This document shows positions 1 to 5,081 of a DNA stretch of 6,129 nt, one piece after another. This stretch comes from Sphingobium sp. (GTDB lineage: Bacteria; Pseudomonadota; Alphaproteobacteria; Sphingomonadales; Sphingomonadaceae): contig JASBTC010000294.1 in NCBI GenBank assembly GCA_030148625.1, positions 1 through 6,129 on the forward strand, in the 5' to 3' direction. A program made the position numbers and the translations under genes. How positions within the stretch are numbered: position 1 is the stretch's first letter; each line of letters opens with the position of its first letter. The notes beneath the pieces were generated by a model. It was not told the origin of the DNA. It worked only from the letters and a program-made list of their open reading frames with translations, and did not search any database.

Positions 1-55
1 GCACGAACTCGCGCAGGCGATCCCATTGATCGTCCCGAAGCACCTCGCCTTCCAC
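1..55 (-). CDS. IS5-type transposase, N-terminal fragment (runs off the left edge)
   Basis: Only the first 18 codons lie in the window. The minus-strand frame reads VEGEVLRDDQWDRLREFV before the edge. The LRDDQW..L pattern is the usual opening of IS4/IS5-type transposases with a DUF4096-like N-terminal domain (compare L-T/R-D-x-Q-W); the catalytic DDE part would lie outside. I chose the GTG at 55-53 because GGAGG (minus strand, 65-61) sits 5 nt upstream. In-frame alternatives are TTG at 67 and GTG at 43. The frame stays open further upstream without an ATG. It is convergent with nothing here and follows the GNAT operon in the same direction, after a terminator-like hairpin. The family call is from memory of the motif on a very short fragment, so whether the element is intact cannot be judged. 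Confidence 0.6.
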   Translation of the reverse strand, partial: MEGEVLRDDQWDRLREFV

Positions 56-130
56 ACCAGCCTCCAAAAGCCAGCGTTGAATCAGAAATCCTGCACCCCG
101 TGAATCCCTAAAATGTCACCACCACCTAGA
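1..130 (-). mobile_element. Right-hand end of an IS5-type insertion sequence (boundary uncertain)
   Basis: The transposase start at 55 implies that its upstream end lies within the next tens of bases. DNA between 56 and about 130 has no other gene and is less GC-rich than the genes. A CTAG tetranucleotide at 126-129 is a plausible target-site junction, since IS5-family elements favour YTAR or TA targets. The opposite end is outside the window, so the terminal inverted repeat cannot be paired and the boundary is an estimate. Confidence 0.35.
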
Positions 131-132
131 GC

Positions 133-172
133 GATTTGCAGTTCGATGGAACCATCGAACGACTCGAAAATC
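133..172. repeat. Palindromic intergenic repeat
   Basis: GTTCGATGG (141-149) and CCATCGAAC (152-160) form a perfect 9-bp inverted repeat around AA. GATTT (133-137) and AAATC (168-172) could extend the pairing across an internal loop. It lies between the transposase start region and the operon terminator. It could be an IS subterminal structure, a small non-autonomous element, or a dispersed palindromic repeat. No second copy is present in this window. Confidence 0.45.
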
Positions 173-177
173 CCGGC

Positions 178-233
178 AAAACAAATAGCTAGATCAAGCT
201 GTGCGATTCCGAAATTGCGCAGCTTGATCTAGC
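178..233 (-). terminator. Rho-independent terminator-like hairpin ending the ampG operon
   Basis: Positions 188-208 pair with 213-233 in a 21-bp stem (two G-T wobbles) around a 4-nt CCGA loop. Read on the minus strand, the stem is followed by TATTTGTTTT (187-178), a T-rich tail. It lies 17 bp downstream of the acetyltransferase stop, which is the expected place for the operon terminator. The arms begin and end in CTAG, so it may also be an old target or palindrome. On the + strand there is no T tract after the stem. Confidence 0.65.
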
Positions 234-244
234 CGCAGACCGCC

Positions 245-261
245 GATGATCAATGATCATC
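245..261. repeat. Short palindrome over the GNAT stop codon
   Basis: GATGATCA (245-252) and TGATCATC (254-261) are perfect 8-bp inverted arms around a single A. The palindrome covers the last codons and stop of the acetyltransferase. It is probably incidental, or it may add to 3'-end folding just ahead of the terminator hairpin. Confidence 0.4.
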
Positions 262-747
262 CGGCTCCAGTGCCGAGAAAGCCGGTGCATAGTCGATCGC
301 ACCTTCGGCCACGGGCAATACCGCACCCAGCGGCAACACCATCAGATACGGCCCGGCATAGGGTGAAGCAAAACCCGTCGCCAGATCGACGCGGAAGCCG
401 AAGCGGCCATAATAGCCGGGATCGCCAAGTACGAAGATCGCACTCCAGCCCCCCGCCCGCGCCCGATTGATCGCGGCCTCGATCAATGCGCGCCCAACGC
501 CGCTGCGCTGATGCCTGGGGGCGACTGAAACCGGGGCCAGCCCCAGCGCACGAAACGGCGCTGCCATCGGCGACAGCAGGACATGCCCGGCCACCGCATC
601 GTCGATCACCGCCACCAGCGAAATCGTAGCATCGCCGTCGGCACGCAGGCGCTCAACCAGCCGCGCTTCGTCGGGTTGGCCGAAGGCCTGCTCGACAACG
701 TCCGATATCAAGCAGCGGTCGTTGGCCTGCTCCTCACGGATCAGCAT
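250..747 (-). CDS. YhbS-like GNAT family N-acetyltransferase
   Basis: The 165-residue product fits a single GNAT domain. The acetyl-CoA pyrophosphate loop Q/R-x-x-G-x-G is at residues 80-85 (QRSGVG), preceded by a beta strand containing LAPVSVAP. The segment VLGDPGYYGRFGF (107-119) is characteristic of the YhbS/COG3153 branch, as are GHVLLSP (54-60) and the C-terminal G-x-IDYAPAF block (149-157). These enzymes transfer acetyl from acetyl-CoA to an amine in the cytoplasm; the acceptor here is unknown. The start is the ATG at 747-745, which overlaps the stop of the upstream hydrolase gene as TGATG, implying translational coupling. The open frame continues upstream to 954, but that part is antisense-like filler inside the hydrolase gene. 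As last gene of the ampG operon, it may modify a muropeptide-derived product (inference). Confidence 0.85.
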   Translation of the reverse strand: MLIREEQANDRCLISDVVEQAFGQPDEARLVERLRADGDATISLVAVIDDAVAGHVLLSPMAAPFRALGLAPVSVAPRHQRSGVGRALIEAAINRARAGGWSAIFVLGDPGYYGRFGFRVDLATGFASPYAGPYLMVLPLGAVLPVAEGAIDYAPAFSALEPDDH

Positions 748-1754
748 CACCCCGCCCCGTCCCACGCCGCGATCACCGCATTCCCAGTCTCCGGGCGCAG
801 CACGAAGATACCGCTGTCGCGATGCCGCGTTGGATGGACGCGATTGGTGAGCAATGTCCATGCAACGCCGCGGTCGAAATCGATCCACAGCCCGGTGCCG
901 GTGAAGCCGGTATGGCCGATCGTCTCGTCCGAGCAGGTATCGCCGCCCGACCAACCCACGAAGCGGCGTTCCCAGCCGCAGGTGCGATCCCCCTGCACGC
1001 GCGCGCGGATCGCCGCGAGCATCGCCGGGCTCGCACCGCTGCCGTCGAGCAGTCCCTGCGCGAAATCGAGCACGCCGCCGAGCGTGCCGAACAGCCCGGC
1101 ATGGCCGGGGGCACCACCCAATGCCGAGGCATTCTCGTCATGCACTTCGCCCTTCAGCACCCGCCCGCGCCATTGGCAATGCTCGGTCGCGACCGCCGGG
1201 CCGGGTGGCGGGCCGTAGGACAGGCCCTGCGGCAAGGGCCATTCAGTGAGCGGCCTGCCGGTGATCCGCTCGATCGCGATACCGAGCAGGATGAAATTGA
1301 TGTCGGAATAGACCGGCGGGCCGTGCCGCCACTCGCGCTGAAGCACGAAGGCGCGCAGCCGCGCCGGATCGTCGCCATAGGTATAGATCGGCTCGACCGC
1401 GGGCAGGAAGCTGCGATGCGCGAGGCAGTCGCGAAAGGTCAGCTTGCGCTCGGCCGCATTGGCGACGTCGTACTGCCGCAGATCAGGAATCGCGTCGATC
1501 AGCGGGCGATCGAGATCGATCCGGCCCTGATCCGCCAGGGTCAGCACCATCGTTGTCGTCGCGATCACCTTGGACACCGAGGCGAGGTCGAACCAATGAT
1601 CCTCGGTCAGCGCTTCGGGTTCGGGCTCGATCGCGGCCATACCCGCAAATATCGTCCAGCGACGACCATCGGCGGCAACAACGCCCAACGCCGCACCGGG
1701 AATGCGTCCATCGGCGATCGCGGCGGCGGCAGGAGCAAAGGCGGCTTCGATCAT
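747..1754 (-). CDS. Cytoplasmic beta-lactamase-family serine hydrolase, AmiE (MurNAc-L-Ala amidase)-like
   Basis: The 335-residue protein belongs to the beta-lactamase/PBP (PF00144) superfamily. The nucleophile motif SxxK is S59-V-S-K62, the second motif is Y149-S-D151, and the KTG equivalent is H281-T-G283. GEVHDENA (202-209), GHAGLF (217-222) and LLTNRVHPTR (301-310) are, as I recall, signatures of the branch containing Bacillus YbbE/AmiE, which cleaves the MurNAc-L-alanine bond during cell-wall recycling. No signal peptide is present (MIEAAFAPAAAA start) and the length is below the exported AmiE, so a cytoplasmic site of action is likely. The ATG at 1754 overlaps the ampG stop as ATGA and has no clear Shine-Dalgarno, so translation is probably coupled. 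Placed directly after the muropeptide importer, it may remove stem peptide from imported muropeptides (inference). It could instead be an esterase or another amidase. Confidence 0.85.
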   Translation of the reverse strand: MIEAAFAPAAAAIADGRIPGAALGVVAADGRRWTIFAGMAAIEPEPEALTEDHWFDLASVSKVIATTTMVLTLADQGRIDLDRPLIDAIPDLRQYDVANAAERKLTFRDCLAHRSFLPAVEPIYTYGDDPARLRAFVLQREWRHGPPVYSDINFILLGIAIERITGRPLTEWPLPQGLSYGPPPGPAVATEHCQWRGRVLKGEVHDENASALGGAPGHAGLFGTLGGVLDFAQGLLDGSGASPAMLAAIRARVQGDRTCGWERRFVGWSGGDTCSDETIGHTGFTGTGLWIDFDRGVAWTLLTNRVHPTRHRDSGIFVLRPETGNAVIAAWDGAG

Positions 1755-3280
1755 AGCATATCGTCCGGACGCGGCTTGATCCGCGCAAGCAGTGGCAGGA
1801 AAACGATCGCGGCGAGGCTCGCTACCCCCGAAATCAGGAAAAACATGTCGAAGCCATTATAGCCGGCCCGATCCAGATCCTCGACGATCGCCCCTCCGGC
1901 TCCGGACAGGAGCCGCGGCAGCAGAAAGGCGAAGCCCGACAGGAATGCATATTGCGCGCCGGGATAGCGCGGATTCACCAGCAGCGAGAGATAGACGACG
2001 AAGATCGCGCCGGCCATGCCGTTGCCGAACTGGTCGGCGGCAGTGGCGATATAAAGCATCGCTTCATTGGGTGGCTGATGTGCGAGCCAGACGAACCCGA
2101 AATTGCCGAACGCCGCGAACAATGCGCCGATGGCCAGCGTCGTACCCTGCCGCCAGCGTGTCACCATCCAGCCGCCAAGCCCGACCCCGACCATGCTGGC
2201 AAGCAGCGCGACCAGGCTGTCGGCACGACCGATCTGGGTCAGCGAATAGCCGAGATCCTTGATCATCGGCTTGGACAGATTGAGCGCCAGCACATCGCCC
2301 ATGCGATAGATCGAGACGAACGCCATCAGCACGAGAGCGCCGAAGCCGTAGCGCCAGAAAAAATCGACATAGGGGCCGATCGCGGCCGATGTCCGGATCG
2401 CGGCGGTGGGCGGCGCCTTGCGGATCCGGGGCAATGCCGCTGCCATGATCAGGAAGGGCACCATGCAGATCATCAGCACATAGGGCGTGACATTGGTCTT
2501 GGCGCTGATGCCGATTCGCGCGGCGGTGTCGAGCACGACCCAGCCGATCGCCGCCGTCACCAATATCGCGACGAGCAGGATCAGGGCGCTGGCGATCAGC
2601 CCGGTCGTCAGCGCCACCCAGCGACTGCCGCCATGACCGGGATCCGGGCGCATCGCGGCCAGGATCGGACGGGGCCGGAAGGCCGCCGCCGCGATCGCCA
2701 GATATGATGCGGTCCAGCCCGCGCTGTCAGCAACAAGCAGTGCACCGCTGCCCGCCGCGACCATTGCCGATCGATATCCCCAAAGATTCGCGGCGGTGAT
2801 CGGCCCCTGTTCCTCACGCGTCGGTGCGAGTTCGATGCGCCAGGCATCGGCCGCGACCTCGAGCGTCGTCGTCCAGAAAGCGAGCAGAACCGCGAACAAT
2901 GCGGTGATGGCGAGGCTTTCGTCCGACGCGGTAAGCGCCATCGCCGTCATCGACGTGAAGATGCCGAGTTGCGACAGCATGATCCAGCCGCGCCTTTTTC
3001 CCCAGAAGCGCGCAAATCCGGGCACATCGTACCGATCGAGCATCGGCGCCCACAGGAATTTGAACGTGGGCAGCAACTGTACCCAGGCAAAGAAACCGAT
3101 GATGACGAGTCCGACCTCATGCGCCTGGAGACGCAGCGTAAGCACCGTCGAAAACATGTAGAATGGCAGGCCGGCGGAGAAACCGAGCAACACATAGAGC
3201 GCCATCCGGCCGATGCCGGGCGGTATGGCCACCGGGTAGGTTGCAGTCGACTCCACCGACGAATCGACCGCCTCAGTCAA
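1751..3280 (-). CDS. ampG: AmpG-family muropeptide permease (MFS)
   Basis: The 509-residue polytopic inner-membrane protein resembles E. coli AmpG (about 490 aa), which imports GlcNAc-1,6-anhydroMurNAc and its peptides by proton symport. Matching blocks are LLGFSAGLPFY (31-41), KFLWAPMLDRY (74-84), KRRGW (96-100), DAWRIE (145-150), an IYRMGD block (324-329), and GAQYAFLSGFA (441-451). Two extra hydrophobic segments (about 222-255 and 264-285) lie between the halves. The only start upstream of the first conserved block that gives full length is TTG at 3280, with CAGGGT (3294-3289) about 9 nt upstream. GTG at codon 9 and ATG at codon 26 are alternatives, and the latter would clip the region before TM1. 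An odd RPRP (202-205) falls inside a predicted membrane segment. It is first gene of a three-gene overlapping operon. Substrate specificity is inferred from family membership. Confidence 0.85.
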   Translation of the reverse strand: MTEAVDSSVESTATYPVAIPPGIGRMALYVLLGFSAGLPFYMFSTVLTLRLQAHEVGLVIIGFFAWVQLLPTFKFLWAPMLDRYDVPGFARFWGKRRGWIMLSQLGIFTSMTAMALTASDESLAITALFAVLLAFWTTTLEVAADAWRIELAPTREEQGPITAANLWGYRSAMVAAGSGALLVADSAGWTASYLAIAAAAFRPRPILAAMRPDPGHGGSRWVALTTGLIASALILLVAILVTAAIGWVVLDTAARIGISAKTNVTPYVLMICMVPFLIMAAALPRIRKAPPTAAIRTSAAIGPYVDFFWRYGFGALVLMAFVSIYRMGDVLALNLSKPMIKDLGYSLTQIGRADSLVALLASMVGVGLGGWMVTRWRQGTTLAIGALFAAFGNFGFVWLAHQPPNEAMLYIATAADQFGNGMAGAIFVVYLSLLVNPRYPGAQYAFLSGFAFLLPRLLSGAGGAIVEDLDRAGYNGFDMFFLISGVASLAAIVFLPLLARIKPRPDDML

Positions 3281-3317
3281 GATCGTAAACCCTGCGCGTG
3301 AACGAAGCTGACGTCAT
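3273..3317 (-). CDS. Possible 14-codon leader ORF overlapping the ampG start
   Basis: An ATG at 3317 is preceded by GGGGGATATTG, a better Shine-Dalgarno arrangement than the one at the ampG TTG. It reads MTSASFTRRVYDLD and stops at 3275-3273, seven bases past the beginning of ampG in another frame. It could couple ribosomes to the weak TTG start, or be chance. The peptide has no run of one amino acid that would suggest classic attenuation. Confidence 0.25.
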   Translation of the reverse strand: MTSASFTRRVYDLD

Positions 3318-3538
3318 CAATATCCCCCGGGAAGCCTTATGGCCGCACGCTTGACCGTGCCCCCCGAACAGTCAATGGCGACGCTGCCTCGCAGATGTCG
3401 AGCCCCGCCTTTTTTGGCGTTCACCCATATCCATAAGTTATATATCCCCCAACAGAAACTATGACCCCTTATTGACATTCTTGTTCCTTAATAGCCGGGC
3501 TCGCATCGGAAGAATGCGAGGTTCTGGGGGATTTTCAT
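3281..3538. promoter_or_regulatory. Divergent intergenic region between ampG and the rightward genes
   Basis: This stretch is lower in GC than its surroundings and contains the AT-rich core TTATATAT (3438-3445). On the + strand, TTGGCG (3414-3419) lies 18 bp before TTATAT (3438-3443), a plausible but imperfect sigma70 pair. No convincing -35/-10 pair was found for ampG on the minus strand. GGGGGATAT occurs twice on the minus strand (3450-3442 and 3328-3320), and GGGGGATTT once on the + strand (3526-3534). A small hairpin (CTCGCAT/ATGCGAG, 3500-3506 and 3514-3520) has the 7-nt loop CGGAAGA. Promoters for both directions must lie here, but their exact positions are not settled. Confidence 0.4.
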
Positions 3539-3700
3539 ATGCTTGTCTCGTCGTCGTCCGGACCAGCCCTGATCGGGGAAGCCGCGCGCGGAGGCATCAT
3601 TGATCCCATACAGCCAAATACAAGCCGAGGCGCCCGTGACATATTTGCGGCGAATCCGCGCAGTCGTTCGTTGAGCACCGAACTGGAAAACGAATTCTGA
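3539..3700 (+). CDS. Possible 53-aa small protein, unknown
   Basis: The ATG at 3539 follows GGGGG (3526-3530) by 8 nt, and the frame runs to TGA at 3698-3700. The product begins [19 protein letters not shown] and ends [11 protein letters not shown]. It is soluble, with no membrane segment or signal peptide, and I do not recognise it. Roughly 21 of 54 codons end in A or T, much more than in neighbouring genes, which argues either against strong coding selection or for foreign origin. It stops nine bases before the perfect hairpin at the next gene and lies in the same direction, so it could be a translated leader. It does not match the lasso-peptide precursor pattern plus processing genes. Treat as speculative. 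Confidence 0.3.
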   Translation: MLVSSSSGPALIGEAARGGIIDPIQPNTSRGARDIFAANPRSRSLSTELENEF

Positions 3701-3701
3701 T

Positions 3702-3752
3702 AAGGGGGCATCGCCCGGCCGACCCGGCACATGCCGGGTCGGCCGGGCGATG
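3702..3752 (+). promoter_or_regulatory. Perfect 21-bp hairpin between a Shine-Dalgarno-like site and the hydrolase start
   Basis: Arms 3709-3729 and 3732-3752 are exact reverse complements around CA (in practice a 4-nt loop). The 3' arm ends on the ATG at 3750-3752. AAGGGGG (3702-3708) abuts the 5' side of the stem. If the stem forms, this Shine-Dalgarno-like run lies only 9 nt from a second in-frame ATG at 3762. No T tract follows (AATTTCTC), so a standard intrinsic terminator is less likely than a translational control element or a palindromic insertion. Confidence 0.6.
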
Positions 3753-4970
3753 AATTTCTCGATGTTGCTGGCCCCCCTTCTCCTCGCATCGGCACAATCG
3801 GTACAGCCCGCTCCAGCGCCTCAGCAGCCCGTCGCCACGGTCCGCGTGACATTCGACCGTGACGGCGAAACCGGCATGTCGGCAACGGGGTTTGCCGATA
3901 TCGCCACCGGCCGCACCGTCACCGCCGACGATCCGGTGCGCGTGGCATCGATTTCAAAGCTGGTCGTCGCGATCGCGGTGATGCGCTTGGTCGAGCAGCG
4001 CAAGCTGAACCTGGACGCCGATGTCTCGACGCTGCTCGGCTGGCCATTACGCAATCCCGCCTTTCCCGATCGGCCGATCACGCTGCGGCTGCTGATGTCG
4101 CACCGATCGGGGCTGACCGACGGCGTCGATTATGTCCTGCCGCTCGACGCCGAATTGCGCACGGCCCTGACCGATCCCAAGGCGTGGGATACGGCGCACC
4201 CGCCGGGCACATTCTTCCGCTACACCAATCTCAACTTTCCCGTGGTCGCGGCGGTGATGGAACGCGCGACGGGTGAGCGCTTCGATCGGCTGATGGACCG
4301 GCTCGTGCTTGCGCCCCTGAAACTCGACGCCTGCTATAATTTCGTGGGCTGTTCCGACGCGGCGGCGGCGCGGGCGGTGGTGCTCTATCGTGCCGGCAAG
4401 CCGGTGCGCGACGACCATCGCGGCGGCCGCCCCGCCTGTGCCGTCACACCGGCCAGCGATGGAAGCTGCGACCTGAGCCGCTGGCGCGCTGGCGCCAATG
4501 GCGCGATCTTTTCGCCGCAGGGCGGTTTGCGCATCTCGGCGCGCGGGCTGGCAAAGATCGGCCGGCTGCTGCTTGGGCGCGGCACCGTGGGCGGCGTGAA
4601 ACTGCTGACGCCGCGCTCGGCCGCACTGCTCGAAATTCCGCTCTGGACCTTCAATGGTGATACCACGGCGCCCAACGGAGAAACCGGCAGCGATCCGTCG
4701 ACCGGCACGCCCTTTGGCGGCTTCTATTGCAGCTATGGCCTGGCCGTGACGTTCCTCGCGACCTCGGCAAGCGGATGCCATGACGATCCGTTCGGCGATG
4801 GCCGCAAGCGCTTCGGCCATGGCGGCGACGCCTATGGTCTGCGCTCGGGCCTGTGGATCGACCGCAAGCGCGGCACCGGAGTCGCCTATTTCGCGACCGA
4901 TGTACCGATGGTCGCCGGCAAACGCTCCGCTTTCACTCCGACTGAAGAGGTGCTGGCGCGCGGCAACTAG
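3750..4970 (+). CDS. Exported class C beta-lactamase/PBP-like serine hydrolase
   Basis: The 406-residue protein is a PF00144 (beta-lactamase / S12 peptidase) enzyme. It has SxxK at S67-I-S-K70, the tyrosine motif Y158-T-N160, and H357-G-G359 in the KTG position. [12 protein letters not shown] (114-125) and a [20 protein letters not shown] block (156-175) are typical of the esterase/DD-peptidase/beta-lactamase-like members. A hydrophobic N-terminus ([10 protein letters not shown]) with A-S-A before Q16 suggests Sec export, though no positive n-region charge is present. Six cysteines (195, 201, 230, 240, 327, 343) suit disulfides in the periplasm. The start may be ATG 3750, inside the hairpin arm, or ATG 3762, which leaves a conventional short signal peptide. 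It is transcribed divergently from ampG. The reaction could be peptidoglycan or D-peptide hydrolysis, ester hydrolysis or beta-lactam hydrolysis; sequence alone does not decide. Confidence 0.85.
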   Translation: MNFSMLLAPLLLASAQSVQPAPAPQQPVATVRVTFDRDGETGMSATGFADIATGRTVTADDPVRVASISKLVVAIAVMRLVEQRKLNLDADVSTLLGWPLRNPAFPDRPITLRLLMSHRSGLTDGVDYVLPLDAELRTALTDPKAWDTAHPPGTFFRYTNLNFPVVAAVMERATGERFDRLMDRLVLAPLKLDACYNFVGCSDAAAARAVVLYRAGKPVRDDHRGGRPACAVTPASDGSCDLSRWRAGANGAIFSPQGGLRISARGLAKIGRLLLGRGTVGGVKLLTPRSAALLEIPLWTFNGDTTAPNGETGSDPSTGTPFGGFYCSYGLAVTFLATSASGCHDDPFGDGRKRFGHGGDAYGLRSGLWIDRKRGTGVAYFATDVPMVAGKRSAFTPTEEVLARGN

Positions 4971-4976
4971 TGGCCT

Positions 4977-5005
4977 TTGACCGCAATTGAACACTGTAAA
5001 ATAAT
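4977..5005 (+). promoter_or_regulatory. Sigma70-like promoter for the ketosynthase gene
   Basis: TTGACC (4977-4982), a 17-bp spacer and AATAAT (5000-5005) each match five of six consensus bases. It begins 6 bp after the upstream gene's stop, so the ketosynthase is probably transcribed independently, with a 5' leader of about 70 nt. TAGAAT (5025-5030) is an alternative -10 but has no -35 at a suitable distance. Confidence 0.55.
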
Positions 5006-5016
5006 TTAATTGAACA
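4985..5016 (+). repeat. Direct repeat of AATTGAACA around the promoter -10
   Basis: AATTGAACA occurs at 4985-4993 and 5008-5016, 23 bp apart start to start, about two helical turns. One copy lies in the promoter spacer and the other near the expected transcription start. This placement suits a repressor operator. The regulator is not in the window. Confidence 0.45.
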
Positions 5017-5036
5017 ACGATCAATAGAATGGCATC

Positions 5037-5071
5037 CCATATCCGTCCGGTGAGTCGCCGGACGGATATGG
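5037..5071 (+). promoter_or_regulatory. Leader hairpin touching the ketosynthase Shine-Dalgarno
   Basis: CCATATCCGTCCGG (5037-5050) and CCGGACGGATATGG (5058-5071) are perfect 14-bp arms around the loop TGAGTCG. The 3' arm contains the first two bases of the Shine-Dalgarno GGAG (5070-5073), which sits 8 nt before the ATG at 5082. Folding could partly hide the ribosome site. As DNA, the same palindrome could be an operator. Confidence 0.6.
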
Positions 5072-5081
5072 AGTTGTCGAC

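Noticed and set aside
748..954. N-terminal extension of the acetyltransferase to 954
   Set aside because: The added 69 residues are Arg-rich without GNAT features and lie inside the upstream gene. The ATG at 747 gives the standard domain length and a TGATG overlap.
583..2707. Long + strand open frames (583-1218, 822-1862, 1952-2707)
   Set aside because: They are opposite the acetyltransferase, AmiE-like and ampG genes, Arg/His/Asp-rich, and lack motifs. They are shadows of the real genes.
3406..3419. CGCC-TTTTTT-GGCG as a terminator
   Set aside because: The stem is only 4 bp and the T run lies in the loop rather than after the stem.
3372..3434. 20-codon basic ORF on the minus strand in the ampG leader
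   Set aside because: GGGGG is too far from its ATG, the Arg-rich product has no known pattern, and it is not distinguishable from chance.
3472..3500. Perfect TTGACA (3472-3477) as a -35 box
   Set aside because: At 16-18 bp spacing the sequence is GC-rich (around CCGGGC). The nearest -10-like TTAATA is only 10 bp away.
3709..3752. The 21-bp perfect inverted repeat as a simple intrinsic terminator
   Set aside because: The stem is followed by AATTTCTC rather than a T tract, and its 3' arm ends on a start codon. A translational or repeat element fits better, although termination is not excluded.
3488..3885. Minus-strand frames across 3488-3885
   Set aside because: They cross the hairpin and the start of the rightward hydrolase, lack motifs, and are basic and low in complexity.
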